From contig OZ244822.1 of assembly GCA_965220345.1 (NCBI GenBank), positions 1,674,001-1,738,000 of the forward strand: a DNA stretch of 64,000 bases, written 5' to 3'. Positions 14,576-23,835 of the stretch are shown piece by piece (the first letter of the stretch is position 1; each line of letters opens with the position of its first letter). The stretch comes from Aldehydirespirator sp965220345. Lineage in GTDB: Bacteria > Actinomycetota > Acidimicrobiia > Acidimicrobiales > Aldehydirespiratoraceae. The notes under the pieces were generated by a model. It saw only the letters and a program-made list of their open reading frames with translations, searched no databases and had not been told where the DNA came from. The position numbers and the translations under genes are program-made.

Positions 14576-16234
14576 ATGACAAAGCACGTCTTCGTCACCG
14601 GTGGAGTGGTCAGCGGTCTCGGCAAAGGGCTGACCGGAGCGTCACTGGGTCGCCTGCTCAAAGCTCGGGGTTTGCGTGTCACCATGCTCAAACTCGACCC
14701 CTACCTCAACGTTGATCCAGGCACTATGAACCCCTTCGAGCACGGTGAAGTATTCGTCACCGATGACGGTGGCGAAACCGACCTTGACTTGGGGCACTAT
14801 GAGCGTTTCATCGACGAGAGCCTCACCAGCGAATCCAACGGCACTACCGGTTTGATCTATTCGTCGGTGATCGCTGCTGAGCGTCGAGGCGACTACCTGG
14901 GCCGCACCGTGCAGGTGATCCCGCATGTCACCGACGAAATCAAACGCTGCATTGCTCGACTGGGCAGCGACGATGTTGACGTGGTGATCACCGAGGTGGG
15001 TGGCACTGTTGGTGACATTGAGATTCTGCCCTTTCTTGAAGCTGTTCGGCAGTTTCGACTAGACGTAGGCCGCGAGAATGTCTGCTTTGTGCATGTGACG
15101 CTGGTGCCTTTCATAGGCCCCACCGGTGAGCAGAAGACCAAGCCCACCCAGCATTCGGTGACCGAACTGCGATCACGGGGTCTGCAACCTGATGCCATTG
15201 TTTGTCGCTGCGAAGCACCGCTCACTAAAGACCTCGAACTAAAGATTTCCAGCCTGTGCGACGTGTCGCCTCAAGCTGTAGTTACTTGCCCAGATGCAGC
15301 CAGCCTTTATGAGATACCGCTGATTCTGCACAATCAAGGGCTTGATGAGGTGGTGTGCCGTCAACTCGGCATAGACCACACGGCGGTGGACCTAAGCGAA
15401 TGGGAGGCGCTAGTGGAGCGTATCCACGGGGCATCCACAACCGTGAAGGTCGGCCTTATTGGCAAGTATGTGAGCCTGCCTGATGCGTATCTGTCGGTGA
15501 TTGAGGCGCTGAAGCACGCCGCGATCCATCACAGTGCCAATATCGAAATCGAATGGATCCAAGCCGAAGACGTGGAAGGCCTGCTCGTGGCTGGACGGCT
15601 GCGCGACCTTGACGGCATCGTTATCCCTGGGGGTTTCGGTGAGCGGGGCATCAAAGGCAAGATCGCCGCGGCTGGCTACGCCCGCGAACATCAGATCCCC
15701 TGCCTTGGACTTTGTTTGGGGATGCAGGTAATGACCATCGAATACGCCCGCAACGTTTTGGGTCTAGCCGATGCCAACTCCACAGAGTTCAATCCTCGCA
15801 CTCCGCATCCAGTGATTGATTTGATGGACAGTCAGCGAGGCATCACCGATTATGGGGGCACCATGCGCCTCGGTGCTTATGTGGCGCAGCTGCGAGCTGG
15901 TTCGAAGGTAGCCGAAGCTTACGGCGAGGAGGTGGTGTCGGAACGGCACCGCCATCGTTATGAGTTCAATCCCCGCTACCGGGGACGCTTCGAGGATTCC
16001 GATCTTGTGCTCAGCGGCGAATCCCCTGATGGCAGGTTGGTGGAGTTCATAGAGCTCAAAGGGCACACATTTTGGGTGGGCACTCAGGCACACCCAGAGT
16101 TCAAGAGCCGTCCCCACCGTCCCGCCCCACTATTTAACGGACTAGTGACAGCGGCTCTGGTGCGAGCCGCGGGTCGCAATCCGCGGCTGCCGCATCTCAA
16201 CGATCCAGCCGAGCACCTCAGCCGCGACCGTTGA
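14576..16234 (+). CDS. pyrG: CTP synthase
   Basis: CTP synthase aminates UTP to CTP with glutamine, the last step of pyrimidine nucleotide synthesis. The 552-residue length is standard. The N-terminal synthase domain begins KHVFVTGGVVSGLGKGLTGA with the ATP-binding loop, then LDPYLNVDPGTMNPFEHGEV. The C-terminal class I glutaminase domain has the nucleophile Cys in GLCLGMQVMTIEYARN and the His-Glu pair in AHPEFKSRP. It lies between recN and xerD, as in many actinobacteria. The ATG is preceded by GAGATCCCG, a weak ribosome site. Confidence 0.97.
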   Translation: MTKHVFVTGGVVSGLGKGLTGASLGRLLKARGLRVTMLKLDPYLNVDPGTMNPFEHGEVFVTDDGGETDLDLGHYERFIDESLTSESNGTTGLIYSSVIAAERRGDYLGRTVQVIPHVTDEIKRCIARLGSDDVDVVITEVGGTVGDIEILPFLEAVRQFRLDVGRENVCFVHVTLVPFIGPTGEQKTKPTQHSVTELRSRGLQPDAIVCRCEAPLTKDLELKISSLCDVSPQAVVTCPDAASLYEIPLILHNQGLDEVVCRQLGIDHTAVDLSEWEALVERIHGASTTVKVGLIGKYVSLPDAYLSVIEALKHAAIHHSANIEIEWIQAEDVEGLLVAGRLRDLDGIVIPGGFGERGIKGKIAAAGYAREHQIPCLGLCLGMQVMTIEYARNVLGLADANSTEFNPRTPHPVIDLMDSQRGITDYGGTMRLGAYVAQLRAGSKVAEAYGEEVVSERHRHRYEFNPRYRGRFEDSDLVLSGESPDGRLVEFIELKGHTFWVGTQAHPEFKSRPHRPAPLFNGLVTAALVRAAGRNPRLPHLNDPAEHLSRDR

Positions 16235-16270
16235 AATCGAGTCGGGACCGCACAAGCCGAACGAATAAGC

Positions 16271-16308
16271 GAGCGTGAGCACAGACAACGAGCGTGAGCA
16301 AAGACAAC
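16271..16308. repeat. 19-bp tandem duplication over the xerD start
   Basis: Two copies of GAGCGTGAGCACAGACAAC (16271-16289 and 16290-16308, one mismatch) lie head to tail. The second copy contains the GTG start of xerD; the equivalent GTG in the first copy is in another frame. The duplication therefore created or moved the N-terminus of the recombinase. Confidence 0.8.
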
Positions 16309-17256
16309 AAGAACAACAAGGCGTTGTTGCGTGATCCCTTAGACACCTTAGACAGCAGAGCCGAAGAGTTTCTGGCCTGGCTTAGCGTGGAGCGAGGCAG
16401 ATCACCACGCACGGTGGAGGCCTACCGACGTGACCTGTTGCGCTATCAACATCATCTCGCAGAGCGCGGCCGCAACTTTGATGATGTGGTCGAAAGTGAG
16501 GTGATCGCTTTTGTGAGGCACCTAACCGCTGCGGACTTGGCGGCTTCGTCGGTGGCCAGAATGCTGGTGTCTGTGCGGGGCTTGCATCGTTTCATGGTGG
16601 CGGAGGGTCTGCGTGAGGATGACCCTTGTGCGGATGTGGAGATTCCGGGTTTGCCTCGAGGCATTCCTAAGGCTCTGTCGCTGCAGCAGGTGACATCGCT
16701 TATGGATTCAGTTACCGGTGATGACCCGCCAGCTCGCCGTGACCGTGCCTTGCTGGAGTTGCTGTATGGCACCGGTTGCCGGATTTCGGAAGCTGGGTCT
16801 TTGTCGCTTGCCGACATTGACCTTCACGGCGGCCTGGTTCGGGTGATCGGCAAAGGCTCTAAAGAGCGAATAGTGCCGCTGGGACGTTGTGCAGCCGAAG
16901 CGTTACAGCGCTGGCTAGAGCCTGCTGGTAGAGGCGAGCTAGCTCCGCAGCAGTGGGCTCGTCGCGGCGATGCTGAGGCAGTGTTTTTGAATCGGCGGGG
17001 CGGGCGGCTAAGCCGTCAGGGTTTGTGGCTGATTGTTCGTAGTCACGGTGATGAGGTCGGGCTTGGATCATTGATCACTCCGCATGTGCTGAGGCATTCG
17101 TGCGCTACTCACATGCTTGACGGTGGTGCCGACATTCGCATTGTGCAAGAAATTCTTGGCCATGCATCGGTTTCGACCACGCAGATCTACACACGAGTGT
17201 CAACTGAGCGGCTTCGTGCCGTCTACCGCGCGGCTCATCCCCGGGCCGCAGCGTGA
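16294..17256 (+). CDS. xerD: Tyrosine recombinase XerD
   Basis: XerD, with XerC, resolves chromosome dimers at dif during division. The 320-residue protein has an N-terminal SAM-like core-binding domain (FLAWLSVERGRSPRTVEAY) and a C-terminal catalytic domain. All active-site residues are visible: Arg in GTGCRISEAGSL, Lys in GKGSKERIVPLG, the HxxR box in TPHVLRHSCATHML, the second His in LGHASVSTTQ and the nucleophile Tyr in IYTRVS. The neighbourhood (pyrG before, scpA-scpB-rluB after) is that of the chromosomal XerD, not of a mobile-element integrase. The first 15 residues, rich in Lys and Asn, arise from a tandem duplication, so the exact start is uncertain. Confidence 0.92.
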   Translation: MSKDNKNNKALLRDPLDTLDSRAEEFLAWLSVERGRSPRTVEAYRRDLLRYQHHLAERGRNFDDVVESEVIAFVRHLTAADLAASSVARMLVSVRGLHRFMVAEGLREDDPCADVEIPGLPRGIPKALSLQQVTSLMDSVTGDDPPARRDRALLELLYGTGCRISEAGSLSLADIDLHGGLVRVIGKGSKERIVPLGRCAAEALQRWLEPAGRGELAPQQWARRGDAEAVFLNRRGGRLSRQGLWLIVRSHGDEVGLGSLITPHVLRHSCATHMLDGGADIRIVQEILGHASVSTTQIYTRVSTERLRAVYRAAHPRAAA

Positions 17257-17284
17257 TGCCTGACTGGGCATGAGACCTGGACTG

Positions 17285-18265
17285 TTAGGGCGCTAGCAGA
17301 CCAAGATTTGTGCGTGCCCGCTCTAAAGTGACCGAAGCGATGTTTTTGGCTTTGGCTGCCCCGACGGCAAGCAGCCTTGAAGTTTCAGCTGGATCGGCTT
17401 CTAGCTCCGCGAATCGGGCTTGTATAGGTCGCAGCAGCTCAATCACAGCTTCGGCGGTGTCGGCTTTGAGCGGCCCATACATCAAGTATTCGTCGGCTAG
17501 TTCCGCGGGTGATTTGTTGCTGGCCGCCCCCAGAATCGAAAGCAGATTTGACACACCAGGCTTGGCTGAAAAGTCGTAGCGGACCTCACCGTCGCTGTCG
17601 GTGACCGCTGACTTGATCTTGCGGGCCACATCAGCGGGATCATCAAGCAAGTCGATGGTGCCTCGAGGCGAGTCCAGCGATTTCGACATTTTGTTGGTGG
17701 GATGCTGCAAGTCCATGACCCGAGCTCCTGCCGCGGGTACTACCGCTTCGGGCAGTTTGAAAGTCGGGCCGTAACGCGAATTGAAGCGCTCGGCAATGTC
17801 GCGGGTCAGTTCGATGTGCTGGCGCTGATCATCGCCGACCGGCACCTCGTCCGCGTCATAAAGCAGAATGTCGGCAGCCTGAAGCGCTGGATAGGTGAAC
17901 AATCCTGCCGATATGAACTCCTGACGGCCCGATTTGTCTTTGAACTGGGTCATCCGGCTCAGTTCGCCAAACGACACTGTGCATTCAAGCAACCAGGCGC
18001 ATTCGCTGTGTTCTGATACATGGCTCTGCACAAAAATCGTGCAAAGGTCTGGGTCTAATCCCGCTGCCATGAGCAACTGTGACATCCGCAACGTTGCTTT
18101 GCCGAGCATCCCCGGTTTTTGCGGCACGGTAACGGCGTGTAGGTCTACCACCGGGTGGAAGGCATCAGTGGTGTGCTGCAGTCGCACCCAGTTGCGGATC
18201 GCTCCCAGATAGTTGCCTAAGTGCAAGTCTCCGCTGGGCTGAATGCCCGAAAGTGCTCTGGTCAT
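17285..18265 (-). CDS. trpS: Tryptophan-tRNA ligase
   Basis: TrpRS charges tRNA-Trp with tryptophan. The 326-residue protein is of the usual class I length. The HIGH-type motif is GDLHLGNYLG near residue 12, preceded by SGIQPSG, and the KMSKS motif is NKMSKSLDSP near residue 192. GDDQRQHIELTRDIA in the middle is typical of bacterial TrpRS. It is on the minus strand and faces xerD with a gap of only 28 bases and no obvious hairpin. It diverges from scpA, with about 100 bases between the two starts. Confidence 0.96.
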   Translation of the reverse strand: MTRALSGIQPSGDLHLGNYLGAIRNWVRLQHTTDAFHPVVDLHAVTVPQKPGMLGKATLRMSQLLMAAGLDPDLCTIFVQSHVSEHSECAWLLECTVSFGELSRMTQFKDKSGRQEFISAGLFTYPALQAADILLYDADEVPVGDDQRQHIELTRDIAERFNSRYGPTFKLPEAVVPAAGARVMDLQHPTNKMSKSLDSPRGTIDLLDDPADVARKIKSAVTDSDGEVRYDFSAKPGVSNLLSILGAASNKSPAELADEYLMYGPLKADTAEAVIELLRPIQARFAELEADPAETSRLLAVGAAKAKNIASVTLERARTNLGLLAP

Positions 18266-18371
18266 AGCTTGTCAGCGTAGAGGCCAAGCATCTGAGCGAG
18301 CCAACTGCGTGTCCAAGTGCTTAGATGACCTGTCTTGGTTGCAGCCCTCGTGAGGACTATTCTCAGCGCTA

Positions 18372-19313
18372 ATGACTTCGCAGGCGTTCACGCTCGTCAA
18401 TCACCGCGCAGACGCTGCTAACACCGGCGCAGTCAGTAGCAGCGCAGCTCACACTGTTGGTAACACAGCTAACAGCGGTGATGCTCGTGATGGCAGCGAT
18501 GTCGGTCATCGCACAGCCGAGCGAAGCGGCTATCAAGTGTCGATTCCTGCCTACAGCGGCCCTTTCGAGATGCTGCTGCAACTGATCTTGCGCCAGCAGG
18601 TAGAGATATATGACGTTTCTGTTGCTGACATTACCTGCGCCTTCCTTATCGAAATGGAGCAACTGCCTGAATGTGATCTTGAGTTGACTACCGAGTTCTT
18701 GTTGATCGCGGCGACTCTGCTGGAAATGAAAACCAAGCGTCTGCTACCCACCGACAACGCCGTGGAGCTCGACGAAGAGTTTGAGGGAGTGTCTGAGCGC
18801 GATCTACTACTGACACGCCTGCTGGAATGCACTACCTTCCGTGATGCTTCACGAATACTGCGGCAACTTTTTGAAGAGGCGGCTCGCAGCCAGCCCCGCA
18901 CCGCAGGCATCTGTGAGGAGCGCTGGCTGATGCTGACACCCAATGCTCTGGCTGGGGTGTCGCTGGCCGATCTACGCAATGCCTGTCTAAGGGCATGTGC
19001 TCCTCGGCCCGAGCCGCAGGTAGACATCGCTCATATCACTTCGATCTCGTTGACCGTAGGCGATGCCGTGGCTGAACTGATTGAAGAACTATCAAGGCAG
19101 CAGCGAGCCACGTTCCGACATCTCACTGATGGCATCAAAGACCGTGTTGAGCTGGTGGTGCGGTTCTTGGCGGTTCTGGAATTGTTCAAGCAGGGCCTTG
19201 CAGATGTGGAGCAGGCAGTCACCTTCGGAGACATTGTCATCTCCTGGACTGGAGGCGATGACTCAGAAGTCCGTGAAGCCGCTGTTGCCGGTGTTGATGT
19301 TTACGAAGGCTGA
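18372..19313 (+). CDS. scpA: Segregation and condensation protein A
   Basis: ScpA is the kleisin that bridges the SMC dimer in chromosome condensation. The conserved part begins near residue 55 (YQVSIPAYSGPFEMLLQLIL) and goes on with VEIYDVSVADIT and EMKTKRLLP, the usual N-terminal helix bundle. The C-terminal winged-helix part contains EELSRQQRATFRHL and VVRFLAVLELFKQGL. The first 50 residues are rich in Ala, Ser, Asn and Asp and unlike the family, so the true start could be later. It overlaps scpB by 17 bases. Confidence 0.93.
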   Translation: MTSQAFTLVNHRADAANTGAVSSSAAHTVGNTANSGDARDGSDVGHRTAERSGYQVSIPAYSGPFEMLLQLILRQQVEIYDVSVADITCAFLIEMEQLPECDLELTTEFLLIAATLLEMKTKRLLPTDNAVELDEEFEGVSERDLLLTRLLECTTFRDASRILRQLFEEAARSQPRTAGICEERWLMLTPNALAGVSLADLRNACLRACAPRPEPQVDIAHITSISLTVGDAVAELIEELSRQQRATFRHLTDGIKDRVELVVRFLAVLELFKQGLADVEQAVTFGDIVISWTGGDDSEVREAAVAGVDVYEG

Positions 19314-19992
19314 GAAAGTGAAAGAATCAGGCACCGAGATCAAGACCGAGACCGCGATCGAGATCACAGCAGCTTTAGAGGCGCTGCTGTTGCTCGCTGA
19401 TGAGCCAGTAACTTCGCAGGTGCTGGCCAGTGTTTTAGGTGTATCCGATACCCAAGTCGAGCAGATGTGCACAGAGCTGTCAGCCGAATACGAGTCGCAG
19501 GGGCGAGGTTTCGTGCTGGCGCGGGTAGCGGGCGGCTATCGCTATCAGACAGCCCCCAGCGCTGATGCATATGTGGAGCGTTTCGTGCGAGAAGGCCACA
19601 GCGGCCGCCTTTCTGCTGCCGCGCTGGAAACCCTGGCCGTGGTGGCTTACAAACAGCCAGTGTCGCGCCAGCAGGTAGCGGAAATACGTGGTGTCAACGC
19701 GGAAGGCGTGATGCGCACCTTGCAGCGTCGCGGCTATGTGGATGAAGTGGCTCGTCTTGACGGTCCCGGTCAGGCGGTTCTCTACGGCACTACCGCACAG
19801 TTCTTAGAGCATCTCGGCTTGGATAATCTTGATGAGCTGCCCGAGCTGGGCGAGTTCGTTCCCGACCCCGAAATGGTGGAAGCCTTAGAGCGCCGTCTGC
19901 GGTTAATAACTAGCGACACTCCAACTGAAAGCAGCGATGCCAACGCTAGCCAGCAAGGTCAAATATCTCAGGGCGAAGCAGTTGTCGACTGA
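19297..19992 (+). CDS. scpB: Segregation and condensation protein B
   Basis: ScpB binds ScpA and completes the SMC condensin. I start at the ATG at 19297, inside the end of scpA; the same frame is open further back but only as a shadow of scpA. A GTG at 19318 is an alternative. The core has two winged-helix domains: ITAALEALLLLADEPVTSQV followed by GVSDTQVEQM, then LSAAALETLAVVAYKQPVSR with QVAEIRGVNAEGVMRTLQRR. The C-terminal tail is acidic and Ser-rich. The operon scpA-scpB-rluB is the common bacterial arrangement. Confidence 0.93.
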   Translation: MFTKAEKVKESGTEIKTETAIEITAALEALLLLADEPVTSQVLASVLGVSDTQVEQMCTELSAEYESQGRGFVLARVAGGYRYQTAPSADAYVERFVREGHSGRLSAAALETLAVVAYKQPVSRQQVAEIRGVNAEGVMRTLQRRGYVDEVARLDGPGQAVLYGTTAQFLEHLGLDNLDELPELGEFVPDPEMVEALERRLRLITSDTPTESSDANASQQGQISQGEAVVD

Positions 19993-20722
19993 TCAAACGC
20001 GGTTCGTGCATCAGCCCGAACGGCTTCAGAAAGTGTTAGCTCGCCAAGGTGTCGGCAGCCGCAGAGCTTGCGAAGAGTTGATCGCCGAGGGTCGGGTGCT
20101 AGTCGACGGCACAGTTGCTGAGCTGGGCTGTCGCATTGATACCTCACAAGCTCAGGTGCAAGTGGATGGAACCGTGGTTGGGGTTCGCCCTGACTTGGTT
20201 CACTATCTGCTCAACAAGCCAGTGGGCGTGGTCACCACCGCATATGACCCGCAAGGCCGACCGACTGTCGTGGAGCTTGTCAAAGCTAAGTCGCGTGTCT
20301 TCCCGGTCGGACGTCTTGACATTGACAGCGAAGGCTTGCTGTTGCTCACCAACGACGGTGATCTAACTCATCGTTTGACCCATCCGTCTTTCGGGGTCGA
20401 AAAAGAGTATCTAGTGCAGGTGTCAGGGTCACCGAAACCGGCTGCTGTGCGCGCCTTGCGTGAAGGAGTTGAAATTGGTGACGGTCGCAGCCTTCCGGCA
20501 AAAGTCTCTTTGGTGTCGCCTTCGGTGATGCGTATTACCGTCAAAGAGGGCCGCAATCGTCTAGTGCGTCGAATGTGTCAAGCGGTGGGACACCCGGTGC
20601 TGCGTTTAGTGCGAACCAGGATCGGACCCTTGTCGGATCATCGGCTGGCACCAGGTGATTGGCGCCCGCTGACTACAACCGAGACCCGAAGCCTCGAAAA
20701 AGCCTGCGGGCCGCATCGCTAG
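19937..20722 (+). CDS. rluB: 23S rRNA pseudouridine synthase, RluB type
   Basis: RluB-type enzymes convert a uridine of 23S rRNA to pseudouridine. An N-terminal S4 domain (ERLQKVLARQGVGSRRACEE) is followed by the catalytic domain with the Asp in VGRLDIDSEGLLLLTNDG and the motif EGRNRLVRRMCQAVGHPV. The frame opens at ATG 19937, overlapping scpB by 56 bases. A GTG at 20006 just before the S4 domain would give a more usual N-terminus, so the start is uncertain. The family also includes RsuA and RluE/F; the operon with scpAB favours RluB. Confidence 0.9.
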   Translation: MPTLASKVKYLRAKQLSTDQTRFVHQPERLQKVLARQGVGSRRACEELIAEGRVLVDGTVAELGCRIDTSQAQVQVDGTVVGVRPDLVHYLLNKPVGVVTTAYDPQGRPTVVELVKAKSRVFPVGRLDIDSEGLLLLTNDGDLTHRLTHPSFGVEKEYLVQVSGSPKPAAVRALREGVEIGDGRSLPAKVSLVSPSVMRITVKEGRNRLVRRMCQAVGHPVLRLVRTRIGPLSDHRLAPGDWRPLTTTETRSLEKACGPHR

Positions 20723-20737
20723 CTAGCATCGCCTTTG

Positions 20738-21811
20738 ATGACGCAGAGCCGCAGTGCCATCGTTGCGGGTACGGGCCTGATCGGCGGATCAGTAGGGATG
20801 GCTCTGCGCGCCGCTGGCTGGCAAGTTGCAGGGATTGAGCCGGATACTCAGCGAGCCTGCGATGCTCTAGCAGCTGGTGCTGTTGACCGCATTATTGAGA
20901 TTACTGAATCTGGTCCTTGTGACCTTGCTGTGGTGGCCACGCCCCCAGCCCAGCTAGCAAACGTTGCCCAGCGTCTGCTGGATGCTGGAGCGGCGGTGGT
21001 CACAGATGTCGGCAGCGTCAAGGCACCAGTGTGCGCTGCCGTGAACGATCCACAGTTCGTGGGCGGCCATCCAATGGCGGGCAGCGAACAAGATGGCCTC
21101 AACGGTGCTGTTGGTGACCTGTTCCGTGATGCCGTCTGGGTGTTGACCCCCACCGCAGCGACCGATGACACCGCCTTAGCGCTGGTGCGTGAAGTGGTGA
21201 CACAGCTTGGAGCTCTGCCGATATCGCTGGCACCGCAGCACCACGATGCGCTGGTGGCAGTGGTGTCGCATGTTCCTCATCTAACTGCGGCGGTGTTGAT
21301 GCGTATTGCTGCGGGGCGCTCAAATGAGCATCGTGCGCTGATGCGCATGGCTGCGGGCGGGTTTCGGGACATGACCCGAGTAGCGGCTGGGCATCCCGCC
21401 ATATGGCCCGACATTTGCGTTGAAAACAGCGCAGCCATCACCGACGTGCTAGACGAACTGATTTCTGAACTCAATGAGATACGCGGAATCGTCTCAAGAG
21501 AGGAACGCAGCGAGCTGCTTTCCCGGCTGGAAGCCGCCCGTGTCACCCGGCGGAGTATGTCAACTGGGGCACCCGAGCCATCGCGTCTCACCGAGGTACG
21601 CACTGCAATCAGCGACCGCAAAGGCGAGCTAGCTCGGATCACTACCCTCGCTGCCGAGCTTGACGTGAACATTTACGACCTTGAGATAGCTCACTCCACC
21701 GAAGGCGCTGAAGGTGTGGTTGTAACGCTTGTGGATAGCGACCGGGCGGATCTTTTCGCTCGTTGTTTGACTGACTCCGGCTACCGTCCGTCGCTTAATC
21801 CGCTGAGATGA
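20738..21811 (+). CDS. tyrA: Prephenate dehydrogenase
   Basis: TyrA oxidises prephenate to 4-hydroxyphenylpyruvate in tyrosine synthesis. I start at the ATG at 20738 (357 residues), one codon after a possible TTG. The N-terminal Rossmann domain has GTGLIGGSVGMAL, the middle GGHPMAGSEQDG with the conserved His is the substrate region, and SHVPHLTAAVL follows. A C-terminal ACT domain (about residues 285-355, ELDVNIYDLEIAHSTEGAEG) suggests feedback control by an aromatic amino acid. The stop overlaps the start of the next gene, aroA, as ATGA, which couples tyrosine-branch and common-pathway enzymes. Confidence 0.93.
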   Translation: MTQSRSAIVAGTGLIGGSVGMALRAAGWQVAGIEPDTQRACDALAAGAVDRIIEITESGPCDLAVVATPPAQLANVAQRLLDAGAAVVTDVGSVKAPVCAAVNDPQFVGGHPMAGSEQDGLNGAVGDLFRDAVWVLTPTAATDDTALALVREVVTQLGALPISLAPQHHDALVAVVSHVPHLTAAVLMRIAAGRSNEHRALMRMAAGGFRDMTRVAAGHPAIWPDICVENSAAITDVLDELISELNEIRGIVSREERSELLSRLEAARVTRRSMSTGAPEPSRLTEVRTAISDRKGELARITTLAAELDVNIYDLEIAHSTEGAEGVVVTLVDSDRADLFARCLTDSGYRPSLNPLR

Positions 21812-23835
21812 CTTCACAGAGCCTCACGACTCTCAGTATTGAACCGCTCTCGGCACCGCCAGAAGCAGTGGTGAATTTGCCGGGCTCCAAAAGCATCACC
21901 AACCGAGCGCTGGTGTGTGCTGCGCTGGCATCAGGTGAGACCAGGCTGCAAGGAGCGCTTTTTGCTGATGACACTGAAGCCATGGTTTCAGCTCTGCGAC
22001 AGCTCGGCGCGGAGATTCGCTGTCTGCCCGAACAGTCGGCTATGGAAGTCACAGGCACAGCGGGGCGGGTGCGTGTCGCAGCGGGTGCAGTCGTTGACGC
22101 AGGCATGTCGGGCACTACTGGACGTTTCTTAGCGCCGCTGCTGGCGCTTGGGAATGATCCAGTGACTTTGGACGGCCATCCGCAGCTGCGGGCTCGTCCT
22201 TTTGGTGATCTAGCTGATTCGTTGAGGCAACTAGGAGTGAGCATCAACCCTGCTGCGGATGCGTCGGGCGACTTCGGCAGCAGCGCCGACAGGGTCGCAG
22301 GTGGTCTGCCGATGCGGATCTGCGGACCTGTCTCATCAGGCACGGCTACGGTGGCTGGTGAGCGTTCCAGCCAGTTTTTGTCAGCGCTTATGATGGCTGG
22401 CCCGCTGGTTTCGGGTGGCCTGACTCTGTTGACAAGAGGCAGCACGGTAAGCCGGTCATATGTGGAGATGACCGCCACAGTGATGCGATCCTTCGGTGCA
22501 ACCGTCAAAGTGGCTGCCGATTCGGTTCAGGTCGCTGGCGGAGGTTACTCGTCGCTTGAGTGTTACGAGATAGAACCCGACGCTTCTGCGGCCTCTTATT
22601 TCTGGGCTGCTGCCGCTATCACAGCCGGGATCGTGACAGTGGAAGGCTTAACTACAGACTCAATCCAAGGAGACACCGGTTTCGTGTCGTTATTGCAGCA
22701 GATGGGGGCATCGGTGCATCAAACCGCTGGCTCGCTGGCAGTAACAGGAGCGCCTTTGCATGGTATTGACGTGATGCTTGATGACCTGTCTGATATTGCC
22801 CCGACCTTAGCTGTGGTGGCATCTCAGGCAGCGACACCGACAGTAGTGCGAGGTATCGGGTTCGTGCGAGGCAAAGAAAGCGATCGGATTGCCGCAGTGG
22901 TTAAGGAACTGCGCCGCTGCGGAGTCGAAGCACATGAACGTGACGATGGTTTTGTGGTGGCTGGCGGCGCGGCGGCGAGAGCTGCGCGCATCTGTACTTA
23001 CGACGATCATCGCATTGCTATGGCGTTTGCTGTGCTGGGTTTGGTAGTACCTGGCATCGAGATCGAAAACCCCGGCTGCGTATCAAAAACCTTCCCGGGT
23101 TTCTTTGACACGCTGAACTCTTTGCGCGGATCAAATGCGAGATACAAAAGCGAGATACAAAAGCGAGATACAAAGATGAGTGGTATGCGTTTGATAGCGA
23201 TTGATGGTCCAGCTGGATCAGGCAAGACAAGCCTCGCACGGGCTTTGGCTGATCGGCTGAATCTGGAGTGTCTTGACACTGGAGCGATGTATCGCGCAGT
23301 AACTTTTGCGGTGCTTCGAGCAGGCGGCGACCCTTCCGACGACGAGTTCACTGCCAACGTGGCGCGAACTATTGATATGCAGATCAGCACTGATCGGGTG
23401 CTGGTGGACGGTGTTGATGCCACAGTGGAGATCCGAGGCGCATCAGTAGACCGAGCTGTAAGCATGGTGGCAGCTAATGCAGCAGTTCGGGTTGAACTCG
23501 TTGCCCGTCAGCGGGAATGGGCCCGCCAACGTGGCGGAGGAGTAATAGAAGGACGAGATATCGCAACGGTGGTGTTCCCGGATGCTGACCTCAAGGTTTA
23601 TCTGAAAGCCGAGCCTCACACTAGAGCGTTGCGGCGTGCCCGCCAGAGCGGCTTAGCTGATTCTGGCAGCGAAGACGCAGATGTTGAGTCGGTGGCCGCG
23701 GAACTGGCACGACGTGACACCATCGACTCCACACGGCAAGCCGATCCGCTTGCTCTTGCCGACGGCGCGATAGTGATCGACACCACTGAGCGCACCTTCG
23801 ATGAGACCGTCGACGAAATAATGGGTTTGATATGA
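21808..23835 (+). CDS. aroA-cmk: Fused EPSP synthase (AroA) and cytidylate kinase (Cmk)
   Basis: One 675-residue frame holds two complete enzymes. Residues 1 to about 440 are 5-enolpyruvylshikimate-3-phosphate synthase: LPGSKSITNRALVCAAL, the GMSGTTGRFLAPLLAL loop, KESDRIAAVVKELRRCGV, DDHRIAMAFAVLGL and the end FPGFFDTL. From about residue 457 it is cytidylate kinase: Walker A AIDGPAGSGKTSLAR, DTGAMYRAVTFAVLRAG and GRDIATVVFP. They are joined by about 15 residues encoded by three 13-bp repeats. An ATG in frame at 23176 (and another at 23185) could start cmk on its own, so both a fusion and a separate kinase may be made. In related bacteria the genes are usually separate neighbours. Confidence 0.92.
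   Translation: MTSQSLTTLSIEPLSAPPEAVVNLPGSKSITNRALVCAALASGETRLQGALFADDTEAMVSALRQLGAEIRCLPEQSAMEVTGTAGRVRVAAGAVVDAGMSGTTGRFLAPLLALGNDPVTLDGHPQLRARPFGDLADSLRQLGVSINPAADASGDFGSSADRVAGGLPMRICGPVSSGTATVAGERSSQFLSALMMAGPLVSGGLTLLTRGSTVSRSYVEMTATVMRSFGATVKVAADSVQVAGGGYSSLECYEIEPDASAASYFWAAAAITAGIVTVEGLTTDSIQGDTGFVSLLQQMGASVHQTAGSLAVTGAPLHGIDVMLDDLSDIAPTLAVVASQAATPTVVRGIGFVRGKESDRIAAVVKELRRCGVEAHERDDGFVVAGGAAARAARICTYDDHRIAMAFAVLGLVVPGIEIENPGCVSKTFPGFFDTLNSLRGSNARYKSEIQKRDTKMSGMRLIAIDGPAGSGKTSLARALADRLNLECLDTGAMYRAVTFAVLRAGGDPSDDEFTANVARTIDMQISTDRVLVDGVDATVEIRGASVDRAVSMVAANAAVRVELVARQREWARQRGGGVIEGRDIATVVFPDADLKVYLKAEPHTRALRRARQSGLADSGSEDADVESVAAELARRDTIDSTRQADPLALADGAIVIDTTERTFDETVDEIMGLI
23137..23175 (+). 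repeat. Three 13-bp tandem repeats at the aroA-cmk joint
   Basis: GCGAGATACAAAA is repeated at 23137-23149, 23150-23162 and 23163-23175 (last base G). Because 13 is not a multiple of three, the frame is kept only with the present three copies (39 bases). Loss or gain of one copy would uncouple AroA from Cmk and leave the internal ATG at 23176 as the kinase start. Confidence 0.9.

Noticed and set aside
16294..17256. Tyrosine recombinase as sign of a mobile element
   Set aside because: Full XerD motifs and core neighbours (pyrG, scpAB, rluB); no attachment-site repeats or cargo genes near by.
18551..19027. Minus-strand Ser/Arg-rich frame inside scpA
   Set aside because: Shadow frame; scpA has the conserved kleisin motifs.
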